A stretch of DNA of 37,094 nucleotides from Streptomyces pinistramenti (lineage in GTDB: Bacteria; Actinomycetota; Actinomycetes; Streptomycetales; Streptomycetaceae), in NCBI RefSeq assembly GCF_020564935.1, contig NZ_JAJCXB010000064.1, positions 1-37,094 of the forward strand, read 5' to 3'. The position numbers were made by a program, and so were the translations under genes. Below, in pieces: positions 1 through 7,029 of the stretch (positions within the stretch are counted from its first letter, which is position 1; every line of letters starts with the position of its first letter). The notes under the pieces are model-generated. The model was given only the letters and a program-made list of their open reading frames with translations, ran no database searches and was not told where the DNA came from.

Positions 1-1277
1 GGGCCTGCGTCCCCGACCCGGCGCGGCGGGCCCGGCGCCTGGTGGCGGCGCGCCGCACGGCCGAGGCGTGGGACAGCGCGACGGCGGGCGCGCCGGATCT
101 GGCCAACCGGCCCGCCAAGCCCGCGCTGTACGGCGTGCCGGTCGGCGTCAAGGACATCGTGCGGGTCGACGGGCTGCCGACCCGCGCGGGGTCGGCGCTG
201 CCGCCGGGGGTGCTCGCCGGGGCGCAGGCCGCGGTCGTCGACCGGCTGTGCGCCGCCGGGGCGGTGATCGCCGGGAAGACGGTGACGGCGGAGTTCGCCG
301 TCACCGCGCCGGGCCCGACCCGCAATCCGCACAACGTGGCCCACACACCCGGGGGTTCGAGCAGCGGATCGGCCGCGGCCGTCGCCGCCGGGATGGTGCC
401 GCTGGCGATCGGGACGCAGACGGTCGGCTCGATGATCAGGCCCGCAGCGTACTGCGGGGTGGTCGGCTTCAAACCGAGCCTCGGCCGGATCCCCACCGCC
501 GGGGTGATCCCCAACGCCCTCAGCTTCGACACCCTGGGCTGCTACGCATCGGACGTCGCGGGGGTCACGCTCGCCGCCTCGGTGCTCTGCGACGGCTGGC
601 CGACGGCCCCGCAGGACGGGACGGGCCCGCCGGACGCGGCGGGGGATCCGGGCGGCACGGTGGCGCGGCTCCCGGTGCTCGGCGTGCCCGTCGGCCCGTA
701 CCTGCGGCGCGCCGACGACGAGGCGCTGGCCGCCCTCAACGACCAGCGGGCGCTGCTGAGGGCGGCCGGCTATACCGTCCGCGAGGTGCCGCTGATGGAC
801 GACTTCACTGACGTCGTCACGCAGTTGTTCACCATGAACCGCTACGAGGTGGCCCGCGTGCACGCCGACTGGTTCGAGCGCTTCGGTGACCTCTACCGGG
901 AGCAGACCGCCGAGGCGATCAGGGAAGGCCGCGCGATCGGGGAATCCGACTACGAAGCGGCCCGGATCCGGCGCGCCGCGTTCCGCGAACGGCTGGCCGC
1001 GGCAGGCGCGGAGGCCGACATCGACCTGTGGATCGCCCCGGCCGCCACCGGCGCGGCCCCGCTCGGCCTCGGCACCACCGGCTCGTCCGTCATGTCCCTG
1101 CCGTGGAGCAACGCGGGACTGCCGTCGGTCGGCCTCCCCGCGGGCCGTTCCGCAGGCGGGCTGCCGCTCGGCCTCCAGATCGTCGGCCCCTTCGGCGCGG
1201 ATCCGTACGTCCTGCACTGCGCGGCAGGCATCGAACGGGCCCTGGGCGCCGGCCGGGGCCGGGAAGCCACCGGCTGA
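1..1277 (+). CDS. Amidase-signature family hydrolase (5' end outside the window)
   Basis: This enzyme family hydrolyses carboxamides with a Ser-cisSer-Lys triad. The reading frame is open to the left edge (first complete codon at position 3), so the N-terminus lies outside; the first in-window start, GTG at 42, is probably internal. Numbering from that GTG, the catalytic Lys is K37 in VGVKDI, the cis-Ser is in GGSSSGSA (about 104-111), and the nucleophile is S130 in VGSMIRPA, followed by GVVGFKPS. The usual GGSIR motif reads VGSMIR here. The family includes GatA, allophanate hydrolase and aryl-acylamidases. No gatC/gatB neighbours are visible, so a catabolic or detoxifying amidase is more likely than tRNA amidotransferase. 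The substrate is unknown. A MerR gene follows almost immediately and may be co-transcribed. Confidence 0.9.
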   Translation, partial: ACVPDPARRARRLVAARRTAEAWDSATAGAPDLANRPAKPALYGVPVGVKDIVRVDGLPTRAGSALPPGVLAGAQAAVVDRLCAAGAVIAGKTVTAEFAVTAPGPTRNPHNVAHTPGGSSSGSAAAVAAGMVPLAIGTQTVGSMIRPAAYCGVVGFKPSLGRIPTAGVIPNALSFDTLGCYASDVAGVTLAASVLCDGWPTAPQDGTGPPDAAGDPGGTVARLPVLGVPVGPYLRRADDEALAALNDQRALLRAAGYTVREVPLMDDFTDVVTQLFTMNRYEVARVHADWFERFGDLYREQTAEAIREGRAIGESDYEAARIRRAAFRERLAAAGAEADIDLWIAPAATGAAPLGLGTTGSSVMSLPWSNAGLPSVGLPAGRSAGGLPLGLQIVGPFGADPYVLHCAAGIERALGAGRGREATG

Positions 1278-1299
1278 CATGCGTGCCGACGAGGGGCGG

Positions 1300-1818
1300 A
1301 TGCGGATCGGGGACGCGGCGGCGGCCGCCGGGATGACGCCCCGGGCGCTGCGCTACTACGAGCAGCAGGGGCTGGTGACGGCCCGGCGGACGCCGGCCGG
1401 GCACCGCGAGTACGACACCGAGGACGTCCGCCGCCTGCGGGCGGTGCGTGCTCTTCGGGAGGCGGGCCTGACGGTCGGCGACGTGCGGGCGTTCGCGCAC
1501 CTGCTGCGCACCCTGCCGCCGAGCGGGCTGCCGGACCTGATACCCAGGGATCCCGGCGCGACGCGGTGCGGCGTGGCGGAGTCGGTGGCCCGGCGCAGGC
1601 TGGCCGACCTCGACGACCGGATAGCGCGGCTCTCCCAGCTGCGCGCCCGGCTCGCGGCCCGCCTCGGCGAGCCGGGCGCCCAGGAGCAGACCGCCCAAGC
1701 ACCGGCCGTCCCGGGGAATGGCGCCGCCGCTCCAGGAGGCGCTGCCTGCAGACGGCCGGGCGGTGCTCAGTCCGAGGACAGCGTCAGCCCCCGCGTCAGC
1801 AGGTCCATCGTGCGGTGA
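1300..1818 (+). CDS. MerR-family transcriptional regulator
   Basis: This is a DNA-binding regulator of 172 aa. The winged HTH starts at once (MRIGDAAAAAGMTP), with the family hallmark RALRYYEQQGLV (about 15-26) and the wing RRTPAGHREY (29-38). A helical linker and a coiled-coil dimerisation helix (about 105-135, VARRRLADLDDRIARLSQLR) follow. The C-terminal tail of about 45 residues is rich in Ala, Pro and Gly and shows no recognisable effector pocket. I chose ATG 1300 because GAGG lies 5 nt upstream and MRIG is the usual family start; ATG 1279, one base after the amidase stop, would add 7 residues. Its 3' end overlaps the convergent TetR gene by 52 bp. The inducer is unknown. Confidence 0.85.
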   Translation: MRIGDAAAAAGMTPRALRYYEQQGLVTARRTPAGHREYDTEDVRRLRAVRALREAGLTVGDVRAFAHLLRTLPPSGLPDLIPRDPGATRCGVAESVARRRLADLDDRIARLSQLRARLAARLGEPGAQEQTAQAPAVPGNGAAAPGGAACRRPGGAQSEDSVSPRVSRSIVR

Positions 1819-2450
1819 ATCATCGCCTCCAGCTCCGTGGGACCGCTGTCCACCGCCCGGCTGCCCACCGCCCCCGGCGCCCCGATTTCCTCCGCCCAGC
1901 GCAGCAGCGTCTCCTGGAGGGCCGCCAGAATCGCCGCACTGATCACCCGTACCTCCAGGTCGCCGGCCGGGCGTCCGGCCCGTTCGGCCAGGAGCGCGCT
2001 GATCAACTCCGTGTCCCGCGCGAGGTTTTCCGCCGTCCGGCCGCGCACCGCTGGGACGTAGCGGATCAGTCGCGCGCGCTGGACCAGCTCGCCGTGGTCC
2101 CCGGCGACCAGGGCGCGCAGCGCCGTGACGGCCGCCTGCCGCAGGGTTTCGGCCACCGGTTCGCCGGCCGGGCGGCCCCGGATCGCGGCCTCCAGCACGG
2201 AGTCGTAGGCGTCCCTGAGCACGATGTCTTCCTTGGTGGGGAAGTAGCGGAAGACAGTGCTGGGCGAGACCTCGGCGGCGTCGGCGATCTGGTCGACGGG
2301 CGTGGCGTCGTAGCCCTGCTCGTCGAAGAGTCGGTAGGCGGCCCGCCGGATCGCCTGCCGGGTCTGGATCTTCTTCCGTTCACGCAGCCCGATTGCCGGT
2401 GTTCCAGCCGGTGTTGCGGCGGAGGTACGTGCAGAGACCATGGACACCAT
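1767..2450 (-). CDS. TetR-family transcriptional regulator
   Basis: This is a 227-aa repressor-type regulator. The N-terminal HTH spans about residues 22-75: LRERKKIQTRQAIRRAA leads into the recognition region VSPSTVFRYFPTKEDIV. The remaining helical ligand-binding domain resembles the actinobacterial TetR subfamily that binds acyl-CoA-like or drug-like ligands, but no ligand can be assigned. ATG 2450 is chosen, with ATG 2441 as an alternative. The frame stays open far upstream only because it reads through CRISPR array 1, and that extension is not protein. The gene is convergent with the MerR gene (52-bp overlap), and its promoter must lie between 2451 and the trailer end of array 1. Confidence 0.85.
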   Translation of the reverse strand: MVSMVSARTSAATPAGTPAIGLRERKKIQTRQAIRRAAYRLFDEQGYDATPVDQIADAAEVSPSTVFRYFPTKEDIVLRDAYDSVLEAAIRGRPAGEPVAETLRQAAVTALRALVAGDHGELVQRARLIRYVPAVRGRTAENLARDTELISALLAERAGRPAGDLEVRVISAAILAALQETLLRWAEEIGAPGAVGSRAVDSGPTELEAMIHRTMDLLTRGLTLSSD

Positions 2451-2573
2451 TGTCGGCCATCGAGAGCGCCGGAGGCCACGGATGTGGCACGACGGGAAAG
2501 GGTGCCGCCGGGCCGCTTGCCCTCGGGGGAGGGGGCGAGTTCGGTGCATCGGTCTCGGCATGGTTGCCGGCTG

Positions 2574-2601
2574 GGGTCGGCCCCGCTTTCGCGGGGCCGA
2601 C
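2574..2601 (-). terminator. Trailer-end repeat turned into a perfect hairpin, possible array terminator
   Basis: The last, leader-distal repeat of array 1 has mutated so that 2576-2601 forms an 11-bp perfect stem (GTCGGCCCCGC with GCGGGGCCGAC) closed, on the transcribed minus strand, by a GAAA tetraloop. Ordinary repeats have a 6-bp stem with a GGGT loop. There is no U-tract after it, so termination is only one possibility; a stable 3' end for the array transcript is another. Confidence 0.35.
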
Positions 2602-2966
2602 CGGTTGTCCACCTTCTCCGCGCAGTCCTGCCCGGACCACCCCCGCACCCGCGGGGCCGACGCCTGCCGCATCGTCTGGCGGATGGGCCAGGCGGGACCA
2701 CCCCCGCGCCCGCGGGGCCGACCTGCCGCGCGCTTTCCGCGCGCTGCCGCGCGGCGGACCACCCCCGCACCCGCGGGGCCGACTGGCAACCCAGGCGAGT
2801 GCTGCCGCAATCTCGGTGGACCACCCCCGCACCCGCGGGGCCGACCGCCCCCACCTCGGCGGGGGCAACCCGCAGGGGGAACCACCCCCGCACCCGCGGG
2901 GCCGACGTAGTCGGTGGGGGAGGTGATTGGACGGGCGGGAACCACCCCCGCACCCGCGGGGCCGAC
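2574..2966 (-). CRISPR. CRISPR array 1, type I-E repeats (7 repeats, 6 spacers)
   Basis: Repeats of 28 nt lie at 2574-2601 (degenerate), 2634-2661, 2695-2722 (one mismatch), 2756-2783, 2818-2845, 2879-2906 and 2939-2966. Spacers are 32-34 nt. Read on the minus strand, each repeat is GTCGG, a 6-bp stem CCCCGC/GCGGGG with loop GGGT, then a 7-nt handle. This matches the geometry of the E. coli I-E repeat, so transcription runs right to left from the leader at 2967. The handle is GTGGTTC in the two leader-proximal repeats and GTGGTCC in the next ones; it is never the GTGTTCC of arrays 2 and 3. The array lies about 5.7 kb from cas3, separated by pckG and other genes. It probably uses the same Cascade but looks dormant. 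Confidence 0.95.
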
Positions 2967-3020
2967 GGTTCTTGACCTGCAAGTTTATCCGCGTCTTGCC
3001 CCGGTTTCCTTTAGTTGCGC
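2967..3020 (-). promoter_or_regulatory. Leader of CRISPR array 1
   Basis: This A/T-richer stretch abuts the youngest repeat. On the minus strand it contains GCAACTAAAGGAAACCGG and ends with GGTCAAGAACC directly at the repeat. The same two blocks occur at identical distances beside arrays 2 and 3, with plus-strand TTGC starting 49 nt after the repeat end in all three. The repeat-adjacent GGTCAAGAA is placed like a leader-anchoring sequence for Cas1-Cas2. The distal block could be promoter or integration-host recognition. These roles are inferred from position and conservation. Confidence 0.7.
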
Positions 3021-3046
3021 CGAGCTCTTCTGGAGCGTTGAGGTAG

Positions 3047-3135
3047 GGATCATTCCCGCGTCTGCGGGATCTACGAAACGCAGCCCGTCCCGTATCCACG
3101 GGCGAACGGAATCCCTGCGGCTGCGGGCCCCCCCG
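3047..3135. repeat. Relic of a second I-E-type repeat family
   Basis: Positions 3047-3074 read, on the minus strand, as a 28-nt repeat-like unit. It has stem ATCCCGC/GCGGGAA, loop AGAC and tail TGATCC. This is the shape of I-E repeats ending in GATGATCC that are common in actinobacteria, and it differs from the three local arrays. A second, more decayed unit (AATCCCTGCGGCTGCGGG) begins at 3108, exactly 61 nt on. No leader or further copies are convincing. The rest of 3136-3262 holds no gene I can support. Confidence 0.4.
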
Positions 3136-3262
3136 AGCGAACGCGTCCAGGCCGCGAAGGGCCCGGGGCACCTCGCCTCGCGGAGCCCGGGCGCGTACGT
3201 CTTCGCGCCACGTGCCCGCCCGCGGGCCACGCCGGTACGCGTGCTGCGCCGCGGCATCCGCA

Positions 3263-3997
3263 TCAGGCGTGCGAATAGGCGACCAAGGAGATGCCGACGT
3301 AATGCACCACGAAGGCTGCGAGGGTGAGGGAGTGGAAGACCTCGTGGAAGCCGAACCACCGGGGTGAGGGGTTGGGGCGCTTGATGCCGTAGATCACGCC
3401 GCCCGCGCTGTAGAGCAGTCCGCCGACGACCACCAGCACCAGGACGGCGATGCCGCCGGTGTGCAGGAAGTCGGGGAGGAAGAAGACGGCGGCCCAGCCC
3501 ATCGCGATGTAGCAGGGAGTGTAGAGCCAGCGGGGTGCACCGACCCAGAAGACCCGGAACGCGATGCCGGCCAGCGCGGCGGCCCACACCGCCCACAGCA
3601 GCGCCTGGCCGCGGCCACCCGGCACGAGCAGCATGGTCAGCGGCGTATAGGTGCCCGCGATGATCAGGAAGATGTTGGCGTGATCGAGGCGGCGCAGCAC
3701 CCCGTCGGCGCGTGGGCCCCAGTTGCCGCGGTGGTAGAGCGCGCTGACGCCGAACAGCAGGCAGGCGCTGAGGGTGTAGATCGCGCAGGCGATCCGGCCA
3801 CGGGTGCTGTCGGCGAGCGCGGTGAGGATGACGCCGGAGAGCAGGGCGGCGGGGAACATGCCTGCGTGCAGCCAGCCGCGCAGTTTCGGCTTGTACGGTG
3901 CGGCCTCCGCGGCGCCCGAGGAGCCCGCGTCGGCCGCCGCGGGCACGGGGGGAAGGTGGCTCGCTGCGGCATCGTGCGGGGAGGTCATGCCGGTCAT
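3263..3997 (-). CDS. Hemolysin III / PAQR-family (TrhA-like) membrane protein
   Basis: This is a 244-aa polytopic membrane protein with about seven hydrophobic segments after a roughly 40-residue Ala/Pro-rich cytoplasmic N-terminus. PAQR hallmarks are present: SALYHRGNW (first metal His), LDHANIFLIIAGTYTP, and the last-helix motif HEVFHSLT, which supplies the HxxxH part of the predicted zinc site. Bacterial members are linked to membrane energetics and fluidity; the name hemolysin III is historical. Start ATG 3997 is used, with a second in-frame ATG at 3988. It is divergent from pckG, with a palindromic motif 6 bp upstream of the start. Family assignment is sure, physiological role is not. 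Confidence 0.9.
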   Translation of the reverse strand: MTGMTSPHDAAASHLPPVPAAADAGSSGAAEAAPYKPKLRGWLHAGMFPAALLSGVILTALADSTRGRIACAIYTLSACLLFGVSALYHRGNWGPRADGVLRRLDHANIFLIIAGTYTPLTMLLVPGGRGQALLWAVWAAALAGIAFRVFWVGAPRWLYTPCYIAMGWAAVFFLPDFLHTGGIAVLVLVVVGGLLYSAGGVIYGIKRPNPSPRWFGFHEVFHSLTLAAFVVHYVGISLVAYSHA

Positions 3998-4002
3998 GCT
4001 AT

Positions 4003-4016
4003 CTACGCGACCGTAG
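4003..4016. promoter_or_regulatory. Dyad CTACG-CGAC-CGTAG in front of the hemolysin III gene
   Basis: Perfect 5-bp arms separated by 4 nt, extending imperfectly to ACCTACG/CGTAGAT. It lies 6-19 bp upstream of the hemolysin III start codon, so a bound repressor would cover the start region. A TetR-type regulator is a plausible binder, but none can be named. Confidence 0.35.
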
Positions 4017-4229
4017 GTTACCGATCAGTGCCGAAGTGGTGACGGTCACGAAGGTGCCCTCTGGACAGATGTCCGTCAGGGTCGGATGATCAAATGAGTG
4101 CGGTCGGCACCGGATGAGCGGTCACGAAGCATCCGGGTCGCAGCCCCCAAGGGGCAGGCAGTCAAAAGAAGCGGATCCATCCGGGCGAACCGGACGTCGA
4201 TCCGTCCACACCCTCACCTAGGAGCGATC

Positions 4230-6050
4230 GTGGCGCGCGACAACGCGGCTCCCACCACCCCGACCCGTCACCAGGGACTCACCACCTGGGTCGACGAGAT
4301 CGCAGCGATCACCCAGCCCGACCGGGTCGTCTGGTGTGACGGCTCGGAGGCGGAGTACGAGCGGCTGTGTGAGGAACTGGTCGACAAGGGCACGTTCACC
4401 AAGCTCGACCCCGTCAAGCGACCCAACTCGTACTACGCCGCTTCCGACCCCAGGGACGTCGCGCGGGTCGAGGACCGTACCTTCATCTGCTCTCAGAAGG
4501 AGGAGGACGCGGGCCCGACCAACCACTGGAAGGACCCCGCCGAGATGCGGGAGATCTTCGCCGGCTCCGAGGGCATCTTCCGCGGTGCGATGCGCGGCCG
4601 GACGATGTACGTCGTCCCGTTCTGCATGGGGCCGCTCGGCTCGCCGCTCTCCGCGATCGGCGTGGAGATCACCGACTCGGCATACGTCGCCGTCTCGATG
4701 CGCACCATGACCCGCATGGGACAGGCGGTGCTCGACGAGCTGGGCGAGGACGGCTTCTTCGTCAAGGCCGTGCACACGCTCGGCGCCCCGCTCGCCGAGG
4801 GCGAGAAGGACGTGCCGTGGCCGTGCAACACCACCAAGTACATCTCGCACTTCCCCGAGGACCGCGAGATCTGGTCCTACGGCTCCGGCTACGGCGGCAA
4901 CGCCCTGCTCGGCAAGAAGTGTTACGCGCTGCGCATCGCCTCCGTCATGGCGCGTGACGAGGGCTGGCTCGCCGAGCACATGCTGATCCTCAAACTCACC
5001 CCGCCGCGGGGCGAGGCCAAGTACGTCGCCGCCGCGTTCCCGAGCGCCTGCGGCAAGACGAACCTCGCGATGCTGGAGCCGACCATCCCGGGCTGGACGG
5101 TCGAGACCATCGGTGACGACATCGCCTGGATGCGCTTCGGCGAGGACGGTCGCCTCTACGCGATCAACCCCGAGGCCGGCTTCTTCGGCGTCGCGCCCGG
5201 CACCGGCGAGCACACCAACGCCAACGCCATGAAGACGATGTGGGGCAACTCCGTCTTCACCAACGTCGCGCTCACCGACGACGGTGACGTGTGGTGGGAG
5301 GGCATGACCGAGGAACTGCCCGCGCACCTCACGGACTGGAAGGGCAACGACTGGACCCCGGAGTCCGAGACCCCGGCGGCCCACCCCAACGCCCGCTTCA
5401 CGGTCCCCGCAGGCCAGTGCCCGATCATCGCGCCGGAGTGGGAGGACCCCAAGGGCGTGCCGATCTCGGCGATCCTCTTCGGCGGCCGCCGTGCCAGCGC
5501 CGTGCCGCTCGTGACCGAGTCGCTGACCTGGCAGCACGGCGTCTTCCTCGGTGCGAACGTCGCCTCCGAGAAGACCGCCGCCGCCGAGGGCAAGGTCGGC
5601 GAGCTGCGCCGCGACCCGTTCGCCATGCTGCCGTTCTGCGGCTACAACATGGGCGACTACATGGGGCATTGGGTCAAGGTCGGTGCAGACAAGGACCAGG
5701 CCAAGCTGCCGAAGATCTACTACGTCAACTGGTTCCGCAAGGACGACAAGGGTCGCTTCGTGTGGCCGGGCTTCGGTGAGAACAGCCGGGTGCTGAAGTG
5801 GATCGTCGAGCGCCTTGAGGGCACGGCCGAGGGTGTCGAGACGCCCATCGGCGTGCTGCCGGCCAAGGGCTCGCTGGACACCGACGGCCTCGACCTGTCC
5901 GACGCCGACCTCGACTTCCTCCTCACCGTCGACAAGAACGTCTGGCGCGAGGAGGCGGCGCTGATTCCCGAGCACCTCAACACCTTCGGGGACCACGCGC
6001 CGAAGGAACTGTGGGACGAGTACCGCGCGCTGGTGCAGCGCCTGGGCTGA
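4230..6050 (+). CDS. pckG: Phosphoenolpyruvate carboxykinase, GTP-dependent
   Basis: PEPCK converts oxaloacetate and GTP to PEP, GDP and CO2 (EC 4.1.1.32), linking the TCA cycle to gluconeogenesis or working in the anaplerotic direction in some actinobacteria. The 606-aa length fits the GTP family. Visible motifs are RPNSYYA (substrate region, 64-70), the P-loop AFPSACGKTN (269-278) with the hyper-reactive Cys, kinase-2-like ETIGDDIAWM (292-301), INPEAGFFGVAPGT, and the guanine-binding region WPGFGENSRVLKW near the C-terminus. Start GTG 4230 is chosen because AGGAG lies 5 nt upstream; an in-frame extension back to 4098 would have no family support. It stands as a single gene: divergent from the hemolysin III gene and ended by a strong hairpin. 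Confidence 0.97.
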   Translation: MARDNAAPTTPTRHQGLTTWVDEIAAITQPDRVVWCDGSEAEYERLCEELVDKGTFTKLDPVKRPNSYYAASDPRDVARVEDRTFICSQKEEDAGPTNHWKDPAEMREIFAGSEGIFRGAMRGRTMYVVPFCMGPLGSPLSAIGVEITDSAYVAVSMRTMTRMGQAVLDELGEDGFFVKAVHTLGAPLAEGEKDVPWPCNTTKYISHFPEDREIWSYGSGYGGNALLGKKCYALRIASVMARDEGWLAEHMLILKLTPPRGEAKYVAAAFPSACGKTNLAMLEPTIPGWTVETIGDDIAWMRFGEDGRLYAINPEAGFFGVAPGTGEHTNANAMKTMWGNSVFTNVALTDDGDVWWEGMTEELPAHLTDWKGNDWTPESETPAAHPNARFTVPAGQCPIIAPEWEDPKGVPISAILFGGRRASAVPLVTESLTWQHGVFLGANVASEKTAAAEGKVGELRRDPFAMLPFCGYNMGDYMGHWVKVGADKDQAKLPKIYYVNWFRKDDKGRFVWPGFGENSRVLKWIVERLEGTAEGVETPIGVLPAKGSLDTDGLDLSDADLDFLLTVDKNVWREEAALIPEHLNTFGDHAPKELWDEYRALVQRLG

Positions 6051-6084
6051 TGCCCGCGGCGCAGCTCGCCGCGCCACCGCGCTT

Positions 6085-6115
6085 GCGGGGCCCCGTACTT
6101 GGTGCGGGGCCCCGC
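6085..6115. terminator. Bidirectional hairpin after pckG
   Basis: An 11-bp perfect stem (GCGGGGCCCCG, loop of 9 nt, then its complement) followed on + by TCGGCTTTTG. It sits between the convergent pckG and the 6158-6598 gene, so it can end both transcripts. Confidence 0.8.
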
Positions 6116-6157
6116 TCGGCTTTTGTGCCGACGCGGGAAACCGGTGCCCGGCGGCCG

Positions 6158-6598
6158 CTACGCCGTCGCGAGATCCGGCAGGTCGCTGACGGTGGCGCCA
6201 TGAGCCTCCAGACGCTCCACGGCCAGGGCCATCGCCGCAGTGTCCTCGCGGGACGTGGCGACCACCAGGGCATTGCCTGCGAGGGTGCGCGCACGCTGCT
6301 CAAGCGCCCGCAGACGGGACGGATCACCACCGGTGGGCTCGGCACGCAGCGGGTAGTGGCCGCCGTTGAGACGGGCGACCTGTTCGGCTATCCGGTCGGC
6401 GGCAGCGGCCAGCGCATCGGCGCCCCGCCCGTGCGCCTCGGCCTGCGATGCCAGGGCGCGCAGCTCGTCGGTGACGGTCAGCAGCGCGGTCAGATGTCCG
6501 GCGAGCCGGATGTCCAGCTCCTCCTCGCGGGAGCGATGCGGGATCTCCGGGGCCGCGGCCATGGTGTGGACCGACTTGGTGCGGATCGGTTCGTACAT
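6158..6598 (-). CDS. Conserved-looking hypothetical protein, helical, 146 aa
   Basis: I do not recognise the family. The protein has no signal peptide or membrane segment and looks almost entirely alpha-helical: residues about 25-80 are rich in Ala, Leu, Glu and Arg (LTALLTVTDELRALASQAEA, then ADRIAEQVARLNGGHYPLR), and about 95-140 form a second helical stretch. The coding call rests on strong third-position G/C bias on this strand, a clear AGGAGG 7 nt before ATG 6598, and a terminator shared with pckG. A perfect 15-bp dyad 40 bp upstream suggests a dedicated repressor or activator. No function is proposed. Confidence 0.75.
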   Translation of the reverse strand: MYEPIRTKSVHTMAAAPEIPHRSREEELDIRLAGHLTALLTVTDELRALASQAEAHGRGADALAAAADRIAEQVARLNGGHYPLRAEPTGGDPSRLRALEQRARTLAGNALVVATSREDTAAMALAVERLEAHGATVSDLPDLATA

Positions 6599-6637
6599 GG
6601 GATGGCCTCCTGAAAACGTCTAGGAGACCATCTTACA

Positions 6638-6652
6638 TTAGACAAAGTCTAA
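6638..6652. promoter_or_regulatory. 15-bp dyad TTAGAC-AAA-GTCTAA upstream of the 146-aa gene
   Basis: Perfect 6-bp arms with a 3-nt centre in an A/T-rich patch that is unusual for this genome. It lies 40-54 bp upstream of the start codon at 6598, in the promoter zone (TAAGAT on the minus strand is a possible -10). The TTA-N9-TAA outline resembles Fur/PerR-type boxes; this is only a similarity of form. Confidence 0.45.
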
Positions 6653-7029
6653 AGTTGTGCCGAGTGTGGAGGGAAGTGGCGCAGGTCCAGGAATTCGCGG
6701 CGGACCGGCACTGTCCGTAGCCGCCGAGAAGGCCGAGAAGACCGAGAAGGCCGGGAGAGATGCCGCCCCGACGGCCGGTCGGCCTGCCCTGCCGGGAGCG
6801 ACCTGGGCCAGGCGGTTGGAGCGGGCACCAATACGTCGGGCGCGGGAGGCCGTCCCCCGGACCGTTCCGGCCAGGTCGGGGACGGGCGTCCGGTCGGGGT
6901 GACGTACGCGCTGATCGCCGCGCCGTGATGCGGCGAGGTGCTGCGTTTATGGGGTGACGGGAGTCCGCTTCTTCTTGAGTGCGCGCGCCTGGTATTCGTG
7001 ACTCCTGCTCGACCGGCACTTCCGCGCTC
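6653..7029. other. Intergenic stretch without a supported gene (trailer side of array 2)
   Basis: No frame here has a plausible start, ribosome-binding site and codon pattern together. It contains a short imperfect 9-bp repeat run (GCCGAGAAG-like, about 6723-6758). Frames that look open at the right end do so only because they continue into the CRISPR repeats. Confidence 0.5.

Noticed and set aside
2440..3171. Open frames through array 1 on both strands, encoding peptides like PRTRGAD or GPAGAGVV repeats, and an apparent 392-aa form of the TetR protein
   Set aside because: They are translations of CRISPR repeats. The TetR family start is at 2450 and nothing upstream looks like protein.
4218..6077. 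A 619-aa frame antisense to pckG
   Set aside because: Shadow of a strongly biased real gene. No start signal and no recognisable domain.
6657..6957. Short plus-strand frames left of array 2 as a possible transposase remnant
   Set aside because: No DDE-type motif, no terminal inverted repeats and no target duplication could be seen.
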